Shown piece by piece: positions 45,199 to 56,698 of a stretch of 64,000 nt of DNA. Under the pieces are notes generated by a model that saw only the letters and a list, made by a program, of their open reading frames with translations, was not told the DNA's origin and made no database searches. This DNA is from Pseudoneurospora amorphoporcata (Eukaryota; Ascomycota; Sordariomycetes; Sordariales; Sordariaceae). The number at the start of each line of letters is the position of its first letter. Positions within the stretch are counted from its first letter, which is position 1. The position numbers and the translations under genes were made by a program. The stretch lies in contig MU859092.1 in the NCBI GenBank assembly GCA_033297205.1, positions 124,001 through 188,000 on the forward strand, in the 5' to 3' direction.

Positions 45199-47669
45199 TC
45201 AAGCAGAAGACCTGGCAGCAGCAGCAGCAGCAGCAGCAGGCATCAAAATCAGCACCACCCAAGCCACCTTCCCCTCAGCATCCTTCAAAGCCGTCCAGTG
45301 ACTAACCAACTTTCTGCCCTTCAGCTGCTGTCCCTGTCCCTTCTCCCCATCTTCTTCCACTTTGGATGCATCCTTATTACCTCCGCCTCCTCCGAGTCCT
45401 CGGAAGGCAAACATGTTCCCAAGTCTCTCCACGGTTCCCCCGTGGTGCTCCTTCAATTTGTCACTAAACAACCTAGAGGTAGACGGCCGATCCCAATCTG
45501 AGCAGCTGGCTGCTGACATAGCTGACAAGGCCCCGTCTCTCGCTGTCCTTGATTCCCGGCCACCGACGTTACTACGGCTGCGCGCACGGGTTGAGGAGAA
45601 GAGAGAGGGTGGCTTTTCTGTGGGTTTATCGTCTTCAGAAGGAGAACTGGTGGTGGAAGTGGTAGTGGCGGGTGAGACAGGATCATGAGCAAGCGTTGAT
45701 ATCTCCAGTGAGATAGACTCGCCCGCCGCCATGCTTTCGAGGACGGTAGACCGGAACGTCTTTTCGACCAAGTCGGTCGAGCTCGTGGCGCATACGAGGA
45801 GCGAGAAGATGGATCGAGAATGGACAATGGACCGGTCGTGACCCTTCAGCCCGAGGAAGTCGAGGGCTTCGGCAGAGCAGAAGGCGACGGGGAGGTGCGG
45901 CAGTCGGGAGTGGCGCTTGTCGTTTGTTTGATGCGGGAAGATGTGGAAGGAGGTTGAGGGCGAAGGGACGTAGCGCATTACGAAGAAGCAGGAGTAAGGT
46001 GTTGGTGTGCTGGGCGCGTGTTTGTGTGGCTCGGGTTCAACAACTTGGTAATGGTCGTGGAACGGGTTCGACATGCCCCAGTCTTTGATGTAGCTGTCCA
46101 TGGGCAAGGGCGATGGTGACTTTCTGGTATTCATGAGAGTGGTCTGATCTTGTGGTTGGCGCTCTTCAAGGCTGGTGTCAGGCTCGTTCTTTCTGGAAAT
46201 GAAGCGATCGAAAAGGCGCTGTCGGTGGGATCGTCGAGGTGTGACCGGTGGTTTCTCGACTAAGAGACACGAATCTTGAGTTGGTATGGGAGGCCGCTGA
46301 GCTGCACTTTCAGGAGATTCTGTTGGTACGCCGGGCAAAAAGTGCTCCCTTTTGGGTGCATCAAAGTTGAGAAGGTTCATGATATCCTGGTATCCTGTTC
46401 CCATACCCTTCGATATGTTGATCTGACCACCGAGACAGTAGCGCACGATACCGTCTTCCACTAGAGGACATACGAGCAAGAAGTTCCAGAACGGAGTCCC
46501 ATCTTTGCGATAATTGACAACTAGCTCAGTGTGTTCTTGTCCCACGAGGATGGCGTTCCGTATCCGACGAACTGCGTCACTGTTGGTTGAGTGGCCCTGC
46601 ATAAATCTGCAGTTCTTTTGAAGTATTTCGTGTCTCTCATATCCAAACACTTTCAGGAACCCTTCCGAGGCAGAAACAATAGGGTTATTGGGCTTCCAAG
46701 CGTCAGTAAGACAGAAAGCATTCCCAAGGCCGGGGTAAGTTGACTTGGATGGACTGGATAACAAGGGCTGAGGGACGGATAAAGAAGCCCTCAAACGATC
46801 CGCAAGCTGAGACTTGATGAACTCGGGATAGAGGTCATTGACGAGCCGTTCTTCGGCGGCAAACTTGGCTTCTCGGTACAGCCTTTCCAAAGAAGGCAGC
46901 GCGTTCCGAGCACATTGCTTTGTATTGGACTTGAAAGCAAGTGGATATGCATAAGGAGTCTCTATGGCGGATGTTGCCGGGACCTCCAAGTAAGTGGAGA
47001 TGTGATTGATCAGGCATCTCAAGGTGTCAAGAGCACCGGTATACTGGTCCGTCTAGAATCTCTTGTCAGCATCATCACTTCCTCTCATGTCACTTAGCGA
47101 CGTAAAGACGGCGAACATACCTTCAACAGAAGCTCCACGTCGACAGAATAGTTCCTGACCTTGGCAAAGCCCCGCAACTTGCTTCCTACCTCCGGGTCTG
47201 AGAAGGCCATTTTGATCACGGCACGATCAAAAAGATTGGGTAGGGCCCCAACATATTGTGCGTGCTCACTCGAGGCCACACTCGTGGTGCCCCCCAAGGA
47301 GATGGTATCGATGGTGCTAACGGCATCGACATCCCTCTGCTTCTTCCAGTACCAAGGTGATAGGTCCATCGGGCTTTCCGACCTGCTGTCTGGGTACTGA
47401 CGAAACATTGAGGACTTATTCGTATGCATCGAAAGCGCCGAGTCGCTTCGTAGTCGCACGTGAGTTCTTTCAAGGTTGAGCTTTGGACTTGCTGTTGCTG
47501 GCGGTGGTGATAACGCGGTCGGATGAGTCAGGGTTGCCGTGGTGTTGGACTTGTAGGGTAACACCATCGAAGTGCTGGACTGATCGCTGCCGCGCCTTTC
47601 GAGGTCCGAGTCAACACCATATGGTGAGCAGGGAATGGAGTCGAGTGTGCCTCTCCTGGAGCGAAGCAT
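45199..47669 (-). CDS. RGS-LOV protein, putative blue-light photoreceptor
   Basis: Two exons (47669-47121 and 47052-45199) encode 800 residues. The disordered N-terminus (about 1-130) is Ser/Pro-rich. A divergent RGS-like helical domain follows at about 135-285, ending in LERLYREAKFAAEERLVNDL and YPEFIKSQL. A LOV (PAS) domain lies at about 298-400. The flavin site reads LQKNCRFMQG with the photoactive Cys at 331, then NYRKDGTPFWN with both flavin-contacting Asn, and CLGGQINIS with the Gln of the signalling strand. Every residue needed for photochemistry is present. The last third has a second, degenerate PAS-like region split by a Ser/Thr-rich insert and ends in a run of eight Ala. The RGS-LOV-tail order is that of the ascomycete RGS-LOV proteins (Botrytis BcLOV4), which bind membranes on illumination. 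G-protein regulation is inferred from the RGS part. Confidence 0.9.
45216..45239. repeat. CAG trinucleotide repeat, eight units
   Basis: Perfect (CAG)8 on the plus strand. Read on the minus strand it encodes the poly-Ala run at the extreme C-terminus of the RGS-LOV protein. Confidence 0.9.
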
Positions 47670-49628
47670 GGTTGATATCGGACTGAAATGGTTGGAAGTT
47701 CTGATGCCGTAGTTGTGTGATCTCGTCTTGATATAAAGACAAAACGGATTCGAGATTGGCCATTTGAATGACCGACACTCGTCAACAACTTCGGGACGAA
47801 AAGACGCCTTTTTGGTACAATCAATGATCCCAAGACTGTGCGTATAGCGTTTTCTGTTGACCTTGCCTTGTTCTCCGTGTGCTTCTAACCAACGAGGTCA
47901 CCACCACCGAAACAAGAAAAAAGAAGGTGGCAATTCCGTCCCTGTTCAGGACGAAAAAGGGCTTTTCGACCTTCATTCCGTGCTGAGGACACTCTTCTGC
48001 GAAGAACCGTGGTGATCCGTTGAAGAGATGACATCCGGCGGTACGGTTCATTGAAAAGATTCGAGTGCAAACGGGCAATCCTTGAATCCAAGAATAAGGA
48101 ACGGTCTCCATTCACCTAGCCCGAGATGGGTTCCTTGACAATGTCGCCGTGCCAACTTCCAGCGAATAGCCCGTCTCGCCGGGAAATGCACATCAACTCA
48201 TCTCAAGCGTTTGCATCGAGGATTAAGACGGCGATCCATGCCATGTTTCAACCGGGTCGTTGCAGAGGGCCACTCGGCTTGGCTTCCATGAGAAGTGAAA
48301 GATTCCATGCCACGAGCGTCGACACGAGTGTTTCAAGCCACGAGCCAGAGTTTGCGGAATTCGTTTCTGCTTCATCGACACTTTAGCAACAGCGTTTGGC
48401 CACCGGATCTCTGGAGATGAAGAAGGACGAGAAGGCTGCCCTGGGCGATTATTCCCTTTCATAGTTGAGCGATTGTTTGTGTCTCATTTGCCAACATTTG
48501 ATGTCAAAGAGGTCGTGGATCATCAACATCGGATACATGCTCATCTTGCCCATGGAGCGGAAGGTTGGTGATGGAGGCCGGTTGAAACAAGCAGCAGGCT
48601 CAGCTTCCATCGTCTCCGGCTATCTCCTTGCGTGATTGCTTGATGTTCGCAGCTGCCCAGACCAAAATGGTGGGGGCGGACATTTGATGTTCAGAGCAAC
48701 TAACTGGCAGCGTTGTCGGAGCCAAGGCCGGAGGAAGACCTGAGGGATAGTGCAGGTGTCCGCTCCCCTGCCCGGTCACCCGACCCACAAGCGCTATAAC
48801 CCCGCTCAGGGGCAATGCACCTTCTGCGGGTCGGGAGGGGAATACGCCCTGTAAAAATGGAAGCTTTCCTCTGACTTTTCATCCTGTCAACTCCTCAAAT
48901 CACGGAAATTCTTCCATCATCATCAACCGTTGTTGTATACTTTCCGCTCCTTTATCGTATTCAACATTTCTGTACCATCTTCATATCCCGATGCTACGCT
49001 ACAAAGCATCTGCAATTCATGCGTTACTTTCCGACTCTCCTGCGCGCACAACATGGCGGGAGTGCCTTGACTGAGCTCGCACGGGTCTTTCGTCCCACAG
49101 ACCCTCTCTGTGACACTCGACCACGAGACCAGCAACTTAGTGATGCAGAGCACAACCGCCGAGTCCTCCAAACGGGCGTGCTACAAAAGCTTGCATTACT
49201 GGCAGTCAGAAAACAGTCCAATGTCCGGTGCCACATCTCTTCCCATCGAGCCTCCATCATGAAAACACCAAAGTTCACCATGACGCTAGGTGGAAGAGAA
49301 GCATTAAGAAAATGCCCATCAACGATTTCTCGTCACTTCTCCCACCCCAATCATCCTGCAAGGATTACTACTACTGCTACTGTGACAACAGTCCTTGACT
49401 ATGGCTCCTGCAGGTTGACCTGGTGTTGTGCTCAGAGACCTGCACGGTCAGGGGTCCAATCACGACTTTGGGGTTATATTACAGACATGGGATGAACTAT
49501 ATCCAACAGCCCGGTTCCAAGGCTCACTTCACTTAAAGTGAGGGCCGGTCCGTTCCTCGTGTTCACCCTTCCAGCCAGTTCCAGCCTCATCTACTTTATT
49601 CTCGTCTTATGGCCGTCTTCTGCTCACC
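47670..49628. other. Divergent intergenic region, no recognised gene
   Basis: 1.96 kb between RGS-LOV (minus) and the GH92 mannosidase (plus), holding both promoters. The frame at 49019-49495 and others have no recognisable features. Confidence 0.55.
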
Positions 49629-52266
49629 ATGATATCTCTTTCTGCTCTTTCTCTGCTTCTTCTTGGAGGTCGAGCATTTGCTCAAGACACAGATGACATC
49701 CTCCAATATGTCGACCCTTTGATCGGCGCAAGCAACGGCGGAAATGTCTTTCCCGGAGCTTCACTCCCATATGGCATGGCCAAGGCTGTGGCCGACACCA
49801 ACAGCACCTCCAATCAAGGTGGCTTTACTCTGGATGGTGCCCCGGTTACTGGCTTCAGCATGATGCATGACAGCGGTACCGGTGGCAGTCCATCTTTGGG
49901 GAACTTTGCTCTGTTTCCTTACACCAGTTGCCCCGGAGGAGACATCAACCGATGCGCATTTCCCAAGAAGACGCGAGCCAGCTTCGGCGGCTTTGACAAC
50001 TCCAGTGTCTCTGCCAGACCTGGGACCTTTGGAATCACACTGAATACTGGCATCCGCGCAGATATGACGACTACTCAGCACACCGCTTTGTTCAAATTCA
50101 CCTTCCCTGAAAATAACACCATTGGTGAAGCAGCGCAACCACTGATTCTACAAGATCTGACTGATTTGTCAAACTCGAGGCAGGACAATGGAACAGTGTC
50201 AGTCCATGAGAAGACCGGCCGCATCACGGGAAGCGCCCGTTTCCTGCCCAGCTTCGGTCAGGGGAACTATGTTCTCTACTTCTGTACTGACTTCTCCGGT
50301 GCCGAGATGTTGGATAACGGCATCTTTGCCGACAGCAGAGCCAGCACCTCCATCAAGAACATGACTATCTCAAGATCCATCAATGGCTATCCTCTACCGG
50401 GCGGTGCATTTGTAAGGTTCAAATCCGGGGCCAAACCAATTATTGCGAGAGCCGCAACGAGTTTCATTAGTGTCGAGCAAGCGTGCAGACACGCCGAGTC
50501 TGAGATCCCCGACTTTGACTTTGAGCGTATTTCACAAGCAGCAACAGAGAAATGGAGGGCCAAGATGGGCGGAATCAGGGTCTCAACCAAGGGCGTGGAT
50601 AAATCTTTGGTCGCCAGCTTTTACAGCGGCATCTACCGCACTTATATTAATCCACAGAACTACACGGGTGAAAATCCGTTGTGGTCCAGCGGCGAGCCCT
50701 ACTTTGATTCCTTCTACTGGTATGTCCTCTTGGATCTTCAAGGGTATCCGTTCTTTACTTACAATCGCAGCATATGGGATCTCTTCCGATCTCAGCTCCC
50801 GTTTCTCACCATCACGGACCCGATGGCAGTCACTCAGATGATTCGATCCCTCATTGACACATATCGGCACGTGGGATGGCTTCCCGACTGCAGAATGAGT
50901 CTGAATAAAGGCTATACACAGGTATTTGCCTTCTGCCCACAGCACAGGAATCTTCTGACAGAATCTCTCTTAGGGCGGCTCAAACGCCGATGTCGTACTG
51001 GCAGATTCATACATCAAGGGCCTGAAAGGGGGCATCAATGTACGTCTCACCCTATCCAGGCCAGTACCCGTTCATACTGACCTATTCTAGTGGGAGGATG
51101 GCTACGCCGCGGTCGTCAAAGATGCCGAAGTCGAACCGTTCGATTGGTGCTGCCAGGGTCGCGGCGGTCTCGACAGTTGGCATACACTCGGCTACATCCC
51201 CGTCCAAGATTTCGACTGGAAAGGCTTCGGCACCTTGACACGATCCATCTCCCGCACGCTCGAATACGCCTATGACGATTTCTGCATCGCCGAAATGGCC
51301 AAGGCCTCTGGCCGAACGAACGATCAGGAGAAGTACACTCTCTCCAGCGGCAATTGGCGCAATCTCTACAAAGAAAATCAGACCTCTTTTTGGTGGAACG
51401 GCACCGACACCGGCTTCACCGGCTTCTTCGAACCTCGCTATCTTAACGGCACCTGGGGCTACCAGAACCCCCTGAACTGCTCCAACCACGACAACTTTAG
51501 CGTCTGCTCCCTGCAAAACAACGGCCCGGAGACATTCGAGTCCTCCATCTGGGAATACGGCTTCTACGTGCCCCACGACCACGCAACGCTGATCAGCCTG
51601 TACGGCGGTCCAGACCGCTTCGTAGACCGCCTGAACTACCTCCACGACCAAAACATCACGTACATCGGTAACGAGCCGTCCTTCCTGACTGTGTTCCAGT
51701 ATCACTACGCCGGACGGCCAGCTCTCTCCGCCAAGCGCGCTCATTATTACATCCCCGAGTTCTTCCGCACCACTCCCGACGGACTGCCGGGCAACGATGA
51801 CAGCGGCGCGATGGGCTCGTTTGTCGCCTTTGCCATGATGGGCCTCTTTCCCAACCCGGGCCAGAACGTGTACTTGATTACTCCGCCGTTTTTTGAGGAG
51901 GTGAATATTACGAACCCGTTGAACGGCAAGATTGCGAGGATCAGGAACGTGAACTTTGATCCTAGTTATGAGAATGTCTACATCCAGAATGCCACGCTTG
52001 ATGGGGTTAGGTATATCAAGAATTGGATTGATCATAGTTTTTTTACGGAAGGGAGTGAGCTGGTCTTGACGCTGGGTGCGAAGGAGAGTGATTGGGGAAC
52101 GAACGTGGAGGATCTTCCTCCGAGCTTGGGAGAGTATGAAGAGTTTGGGAACTCGTCGTCATCATCTTCTGGGTATGGGTATTGGAATGGTACCGCTGGC
52201 AGTGGTGGTGGTGCCAAACGGATTTCGGGCTGGTTGAGGGAGGCTGAGGGTGTAGGGATTATGTGA
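49629..52266 (+). CDS. Secreted GH92 alpha-mannosidase
   Basis: Four exons (49629-50719, 50771-50921, 50974-51039, 51091-52266) encode 827 residues. A signal peptide spans about residues 1-19 (ISLSALSLLLLGGRAFA). The family signature starts with YVDPLIGASNGGNVFPGASL and continues with GFSMMHDSGTGG. The spliced FYCIWDLFRSQLPF and the GNDDSGAMGSFVAFAMMG region near the C-terminus are diagnostic of GH92, an exo-acting, calcium-dependent mannosidase family acting mainly on alpha-1,2 linkages of N-glycans or mannoproteins. Many NxS/T sites fit a secreted enzyme. The introns are very short (51, 52 and 51 bases). The first is a multiple of three without a stop, so splicing was chosen because it restores the conserved motif. 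Confidence 0.95.
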
Positions 52267-52372
52267 TGGCTTCTTCTTTGTCAGTGAACCTTGGCGACTG
52301 CACTTTTTTCCATCATGAGCAAACAGCATTCATTACTTGGCCCACCATCACCAATGTCCCAAGCCCTCTTCG

Positions 52373-52907
52373 TCAGGAAATTTGAAACCCCTCCGGTAAA
52401 TGCCCCCCAAACCCTCCCTCCTTCACCAACCTCCTCCCCGCCTCCCACACATTTTTGGGTATCTCCATTTTCGTCTGCCACCCCCTCTCCCCATACTCTT
52501 TCAGTCTTACCAAATTTCCCACCATGATATTAATCACCAGTTCCCTCCCGTTCCCACTCTCCTCATCAGGACACTCCTCCCACCGACGGGTCCTTTGATG
52601 GGTCTTTTGATGATTGGACTTCTGACGGGTCTTTGGGAAGAGGAGGAGAAAAGGTGGGAATGGGTTGGTGCATTCGGTGGTAGTTGTATATGGTGCGGGC
52701 CCAGTTGTCGATTTCTTCTGGCGTTGCCTTCTTTTTGTGGGTGCTGGTTGTTGTGGTACCGGTAGCTGTGTTGGGTGTCGTCGTGGGCATGATGCCAAGC
52801 ATGTCCGTCGGAGCGGGAACCGCCGGGATCGTGTACGGAGCTGTTGTTGCGGCCCGGGCTTCCACTTGTTGTTTTTGTGACATCCTTGATCGTTTGCCTG
52901 GAGGCAT
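52373..52907 (-). CDS. Doubtful small orphan gene with a frame break
   Basis: Two minus-strand frames look protein-like in succession. The first (52907 to about 52620) starts MPPGKRSRMSQKQQVEA and contains TPEEIDNWARTIYNYHRMHQ. The second (about 52575 to 52373) contains RELVINIMVGNLVRLKEY and ends in FGGHLPEGFQIS. They are offset by one frame around a short imperfect repeat (AAAGACCCATCA-like, 52580-52635). A 58-base intron 52619-52562 with a weak GTCCAA donor would join them; a frameshift is the alternative. No family was recognised. It lies 106 bases past the GH92 stop, convergent. Confidence 0.4.
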
Positions 52908-53402
52908 GCCACTTCCATGGAATGTGCTGAGGAATTCGATACAGAGAGGGCCAGGTCAAGCTCGACCGGTGCCGGAAAAGAAGCTGTAGAAGTCGTGACT
53001 CTTAATGAACTCCGTTAGCGAGGGGAGGAAGCAAAGGGTGGCGCGATAAGAAGTCACCGCGGAAAGAATGTTAGTCAGCCGCCGATGCCACTATTGACAG
53101 TTCCAGGTCGCCCCTGAAAGGCCTGGAACCGGGCGGGGTTGTAACACTGGAAATCAGTAGAAGGCGCTGATGACTGCCCATTAGAGCGAGTGGTGGGAAC
53201 AGGATATGTGATACTGACTGCCATGAGAATCTCTCATATTCCCATCATCAACTCGTGTTTAGAAAGTGCCATGGATCCATATCCATGGTCCAATCCCTTG
53301 CCTATCTCTATCGTACAAATTCTTTTCAGCCTAGACTAGAAGCCAGTATCACGCCGGGTATCATGCCCCCATCCCACGTGCGCCGCCGATCAAAGCAACA
53401 CA
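52908..53402. other. Intergenic region, nothing recognised
   Basis: About 500 bases between the doubtful orphan and the 3' end of the NAPE-PLD-like gene. Confidence 0.55.
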
Positions 53403-54646
53403 TCAAAACTCCCTGGTCTCGCCAATGGCACAGGTATCAAACACTCCCGTCTCGGGCATCCCACTCGTCTTCATGGCCTCCTTCAACAACCTGGGCGGCT
53501 CCTCCACCTCCTCGATGGTCAACACCCACGTGCCCCAATGGATGCCCATGGCCTTCTCGCACTTGGTATCCTTGAAGATCTCCACTGCATCATACGGATT
53601 CGAGTGCAAGCCGCTCCACATCCACCTGGGCCTGTACGCGCCAATGGGAATCAAACCCAAGTCGAACGGCCCGCGCAGCTCGCCGATGTGCTTGAAATGA
53701 GGGCAGCGCGGCAGCGAGTCGTACTTGGGTCCGTAGTCGTCTTCTTCGGCCGGCATCTCCGGTACGGCGCGGTAGCCTGTGTCGCCGCCGAACCAGACGG
53801 ATTTGCCGCCTGACTTGACGGCGAAGGAGCACCAGAGGGTGGTGTCCTTGTCCCAGCCGGTGCGGGCTGACGAGTGTTGGCATGGCAGGCAAGATACTTT
53901 GGCCTCGATCTCTTGGGTGGTCTCGTTGCCGTCAGAAGTGGTGACAGGCTTCTTGACCGTCAGAGTGGCGTCCTCCCACCAGTCCATCTCGGTCACCTTG
54001 TCGATACCGGTGTCGCGGAACCAGCTCGCCAGTCCCAAGCCGACAAAGAAGTGGGCTTCCGGGTTGTGCTTGACGAGCTCGCGCACGGTCGGCTCCGACA
54101 GGTGGTCATAGTGCGAGTGCGAAATGACGATGGCATCCAGCTTGGGAATGTCGGCCAGCGTGCATGGCGGCTGGGTGTACCGCTTGGGACCGATAAAGCG
54201 GCTGGGCGCACAGCGATCTTCAAAGACGGGGTCGAAGAGCACGCGCAGACCGTTGGGATACTCGACGTAATAGCAGGCATGGCCAAGCCAGGTGGCGCGC
54301 AGGGCCTTGGTGTCGTTGCTGGTTTGGGCCTGAGTGCTCTCTTCAAGGAAGCGAGGCTTGATGACGGGAACCTGAACATTTGACAAGTCGGGAGCTGGCA
54401 TCTTGCCCTGGAGCTTTGACCTAGGTGTAAGCATGTGTTAGCGCAATGAACAAGTGTCATTTATGATGGTCCTTACAAGAACATCTTCCCTACTGTCTGC
54501 AGAACGTTGCGCAGGACACCGGCAGACGGATGCGGGTTCTGGAACCCAACGAGTTCACCGTTGGCATCCCTGACATGATGGTCGGTGGCATCCTCAGGCA
54601 CGACACCCAACGTGGGCTTGGACACGGTGGTTGAGTGTCGGGCCAT
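53403..54646 (-). CDS. NAPE-PLD-like metallo-beta-lactamase fold hydrolase
   Basis: Two exons (54646-54477 and 54420-53403) encode 395 residues, with a 56-base intron. The fold's metal-binding motif HSHYDH lies at residues 158-163 (H158, H160, D162, H163), preceded by TWLGHACYYVEYPNGLRVLFDPVF. Further ligands are in CLPCQHSSARTGWD, WFGGDTGYRAVPEM and the C-terminal MGIHWGTWVLT. This arrangement is that of the N-acylphosphatidylethanolamine phospholipase D group and the yeast mitochondrial protein Fmp30. The expected reaction is phosphodiester cleavage of N-acyl-PE with a two-zinc centre. The substrate is inferred from the family only. No clear targeting signal is seen. Confidence 0.9.
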
Positions 54647-56698
54647 GGTGTTGAAGGGTTTCGTTAATGAAGATGGGTGCACGGGTGATGATGATGCAGA
54701 CAGGAACAGACGTGCGCGGTTCGTCGCAACTGCTGAACAAGTCGACGACCATCTAGACCGGCATGCTGCCCCTTTAAGTCGAATAACTGACAGTCCGGAT
54801 GGCGTCCACGACAAGAATAGACTTCTTAGCTTGTCCGACCGCAAACCCGCCGAGACATGTCGGGAACTGCCACTCATTATGAGGATGGCCCTGTTGGTGT
54901 GGGTGGTGCTTGCCCCACTTGCTATAACCGCTAACAGTGACAGGCGAAGGCAGCGGTACAAAATGAATGCGGCCGCGTTCCAGGTTAATAACGTAATAAA
55001 GTGACCACCAAATCGCACTTCACCCGCGTAAGGGTATCTTTTTTACCGTCTGACTGCAGCGCGCCGACCGCCAACACAACCAACCGAACCTCAAATCCCC
55101 TTCTTCTGAATCTTCAACAAGTTCTTTCACCTCCGCGGTTCCGATCCTGACAGATTGGGTGCCGCGTGTGGCGTTGGGGGTTGAGGGTCAGCTTGGTGGT
55201 TGATTGGCGGTGCCCCCGAAAAGCAGTAAAAGCTCTCACAGAAAAGTGCTCTTTTTCCCGCCCAAAAAAGAAAGAAAGGAAACACTGCGCAAAGGGGGAA
55301 AAAAAATCCATTGGCCGAACCTCGGCGTTGCCCCGGGTGCTTGGCATGTGCAGCGGAGCGGGTTAGGGTTGCTGCCTGTTGCGACATCCCAGTCTGATAG
55401 GGCTTGGCGTCAACGATGGTTCAGGGGTCAAAGTGAGGCCATTCCCAACTTGAATTGTTCAAGTCAAACATCCAACTTTATCATCCTTCCGCAGTCTAAC
55501 TGACCGGATTAGGCTATTCTCCCGCCACAGCTCCAGCATCGAGTAACACATGCACTCGTTTTCCCATTGCTGGAATATACTGTACGGCAGAGATTGCAAA
55601 CACAAAACGACCATGGAAGCCTCATTTAGCCGCAAGGCTGCTACCCATCCACCGAAACCAAAACACGGGGAAACCTTGTCATGTGGTGTCATGTATATCC
55701 TTCTTTGGCCATCCCGACCTCCTTTTAGGAATTAACTCCGGTGACACTGATTTCTATTGAAGGTCACGGAAAAGCTAAAGACATTCAGAATATTCAAACG
55801 GAATTTAACCTGTAAGAGCTTAAAAGATAAACGGGGGTGGGAGTGCGGTCAATTTGGGTGTTAAGGTGGGTGATGGGAAGGGATATGGAAGTGTGAAGGC
55901 GTGGGTGACGGATAATACGAGGGAGATTGGGCTGATTGAGACGGGGGTTTGATGAGGCAAAGGGGGGGGGGGGGGAGCGTGAGCGTGCCGAGCAGGGCCA
56001 TGGTTACTGTGGTATTGTATCCTGTTGAAGGTGGTGGGCAAAAGTAGAGTGTCTCGAGGTGGTGTTTAGGTTAGTCGCCGAATCTGGTGTTGTGGTCTTT
56101 TCTTAGTGTACCACGGGCATGGCTTACCTCTGACTGGTTTATACACCAAGTCAAATGCTTTCATTTCACACTCAGCTATCAAGAACCCATATACTTTGGT
56201 GACGGACTTGCGGTTGATTTTGAATTGGATTTATGTCGACTAATAGCTATTTTTCGTACTAAACCTAAAGGTAGTCAGTGCCGTAGAATCAGAGTTGTCG
56301 ATGGAAGTAGAAAACAAGAACCGGAAGGGAAGACAGTGCAAATGCTCGGCCTCCAAACTCAGCCGCACGCAGATCCAGGAAACGCAACTGGAGAACTACC
56401 TTTCATATCCTGCCTGATATCTTTTCTTCCAAGCCCTGTGGACAGCTGGCCACTCCATGTCACTCCTCCCTCAACACCCGCCCCCTTCACTCTTCTCCTC
56501 CATTATTTTTTTTCGTTTCCTATACCGCTTTAAATGACTTCCAGTTTTCTTCCTGCCCTCTTTCGATGCCTGATCTCAATCCGCATTTCGCCCTTGATAA
56601 TCTCTCTCCCAGTCTTCCTCTCCTTGTCCCTTCATGCCCCTTCCTTCCTTCCCTTCTGGGCTTTTGTCGAACGAGGAGCCGAAAAGGCCACCTCAATA
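54647..56698. other. 2.05 kb without a recognisable gene
   Basis: It includes the promoter of the NAPE-PLD-like gene, a double TTAGGG motif near 55362-55374, and a run of 14 G at 55962-55975. The frames are short and unremarkable. Confidence 0.5.

Noticed and set aside
51082..52035. Minus-strand frame of 317 codons opposite GH92
   Set aside because: Antisense shadow of a confident exon.
55962..55975. Run of 14 G as possible G-quadruplex
   Set aside because: A single G run without partners is not good evidence for a functional quadruplex.
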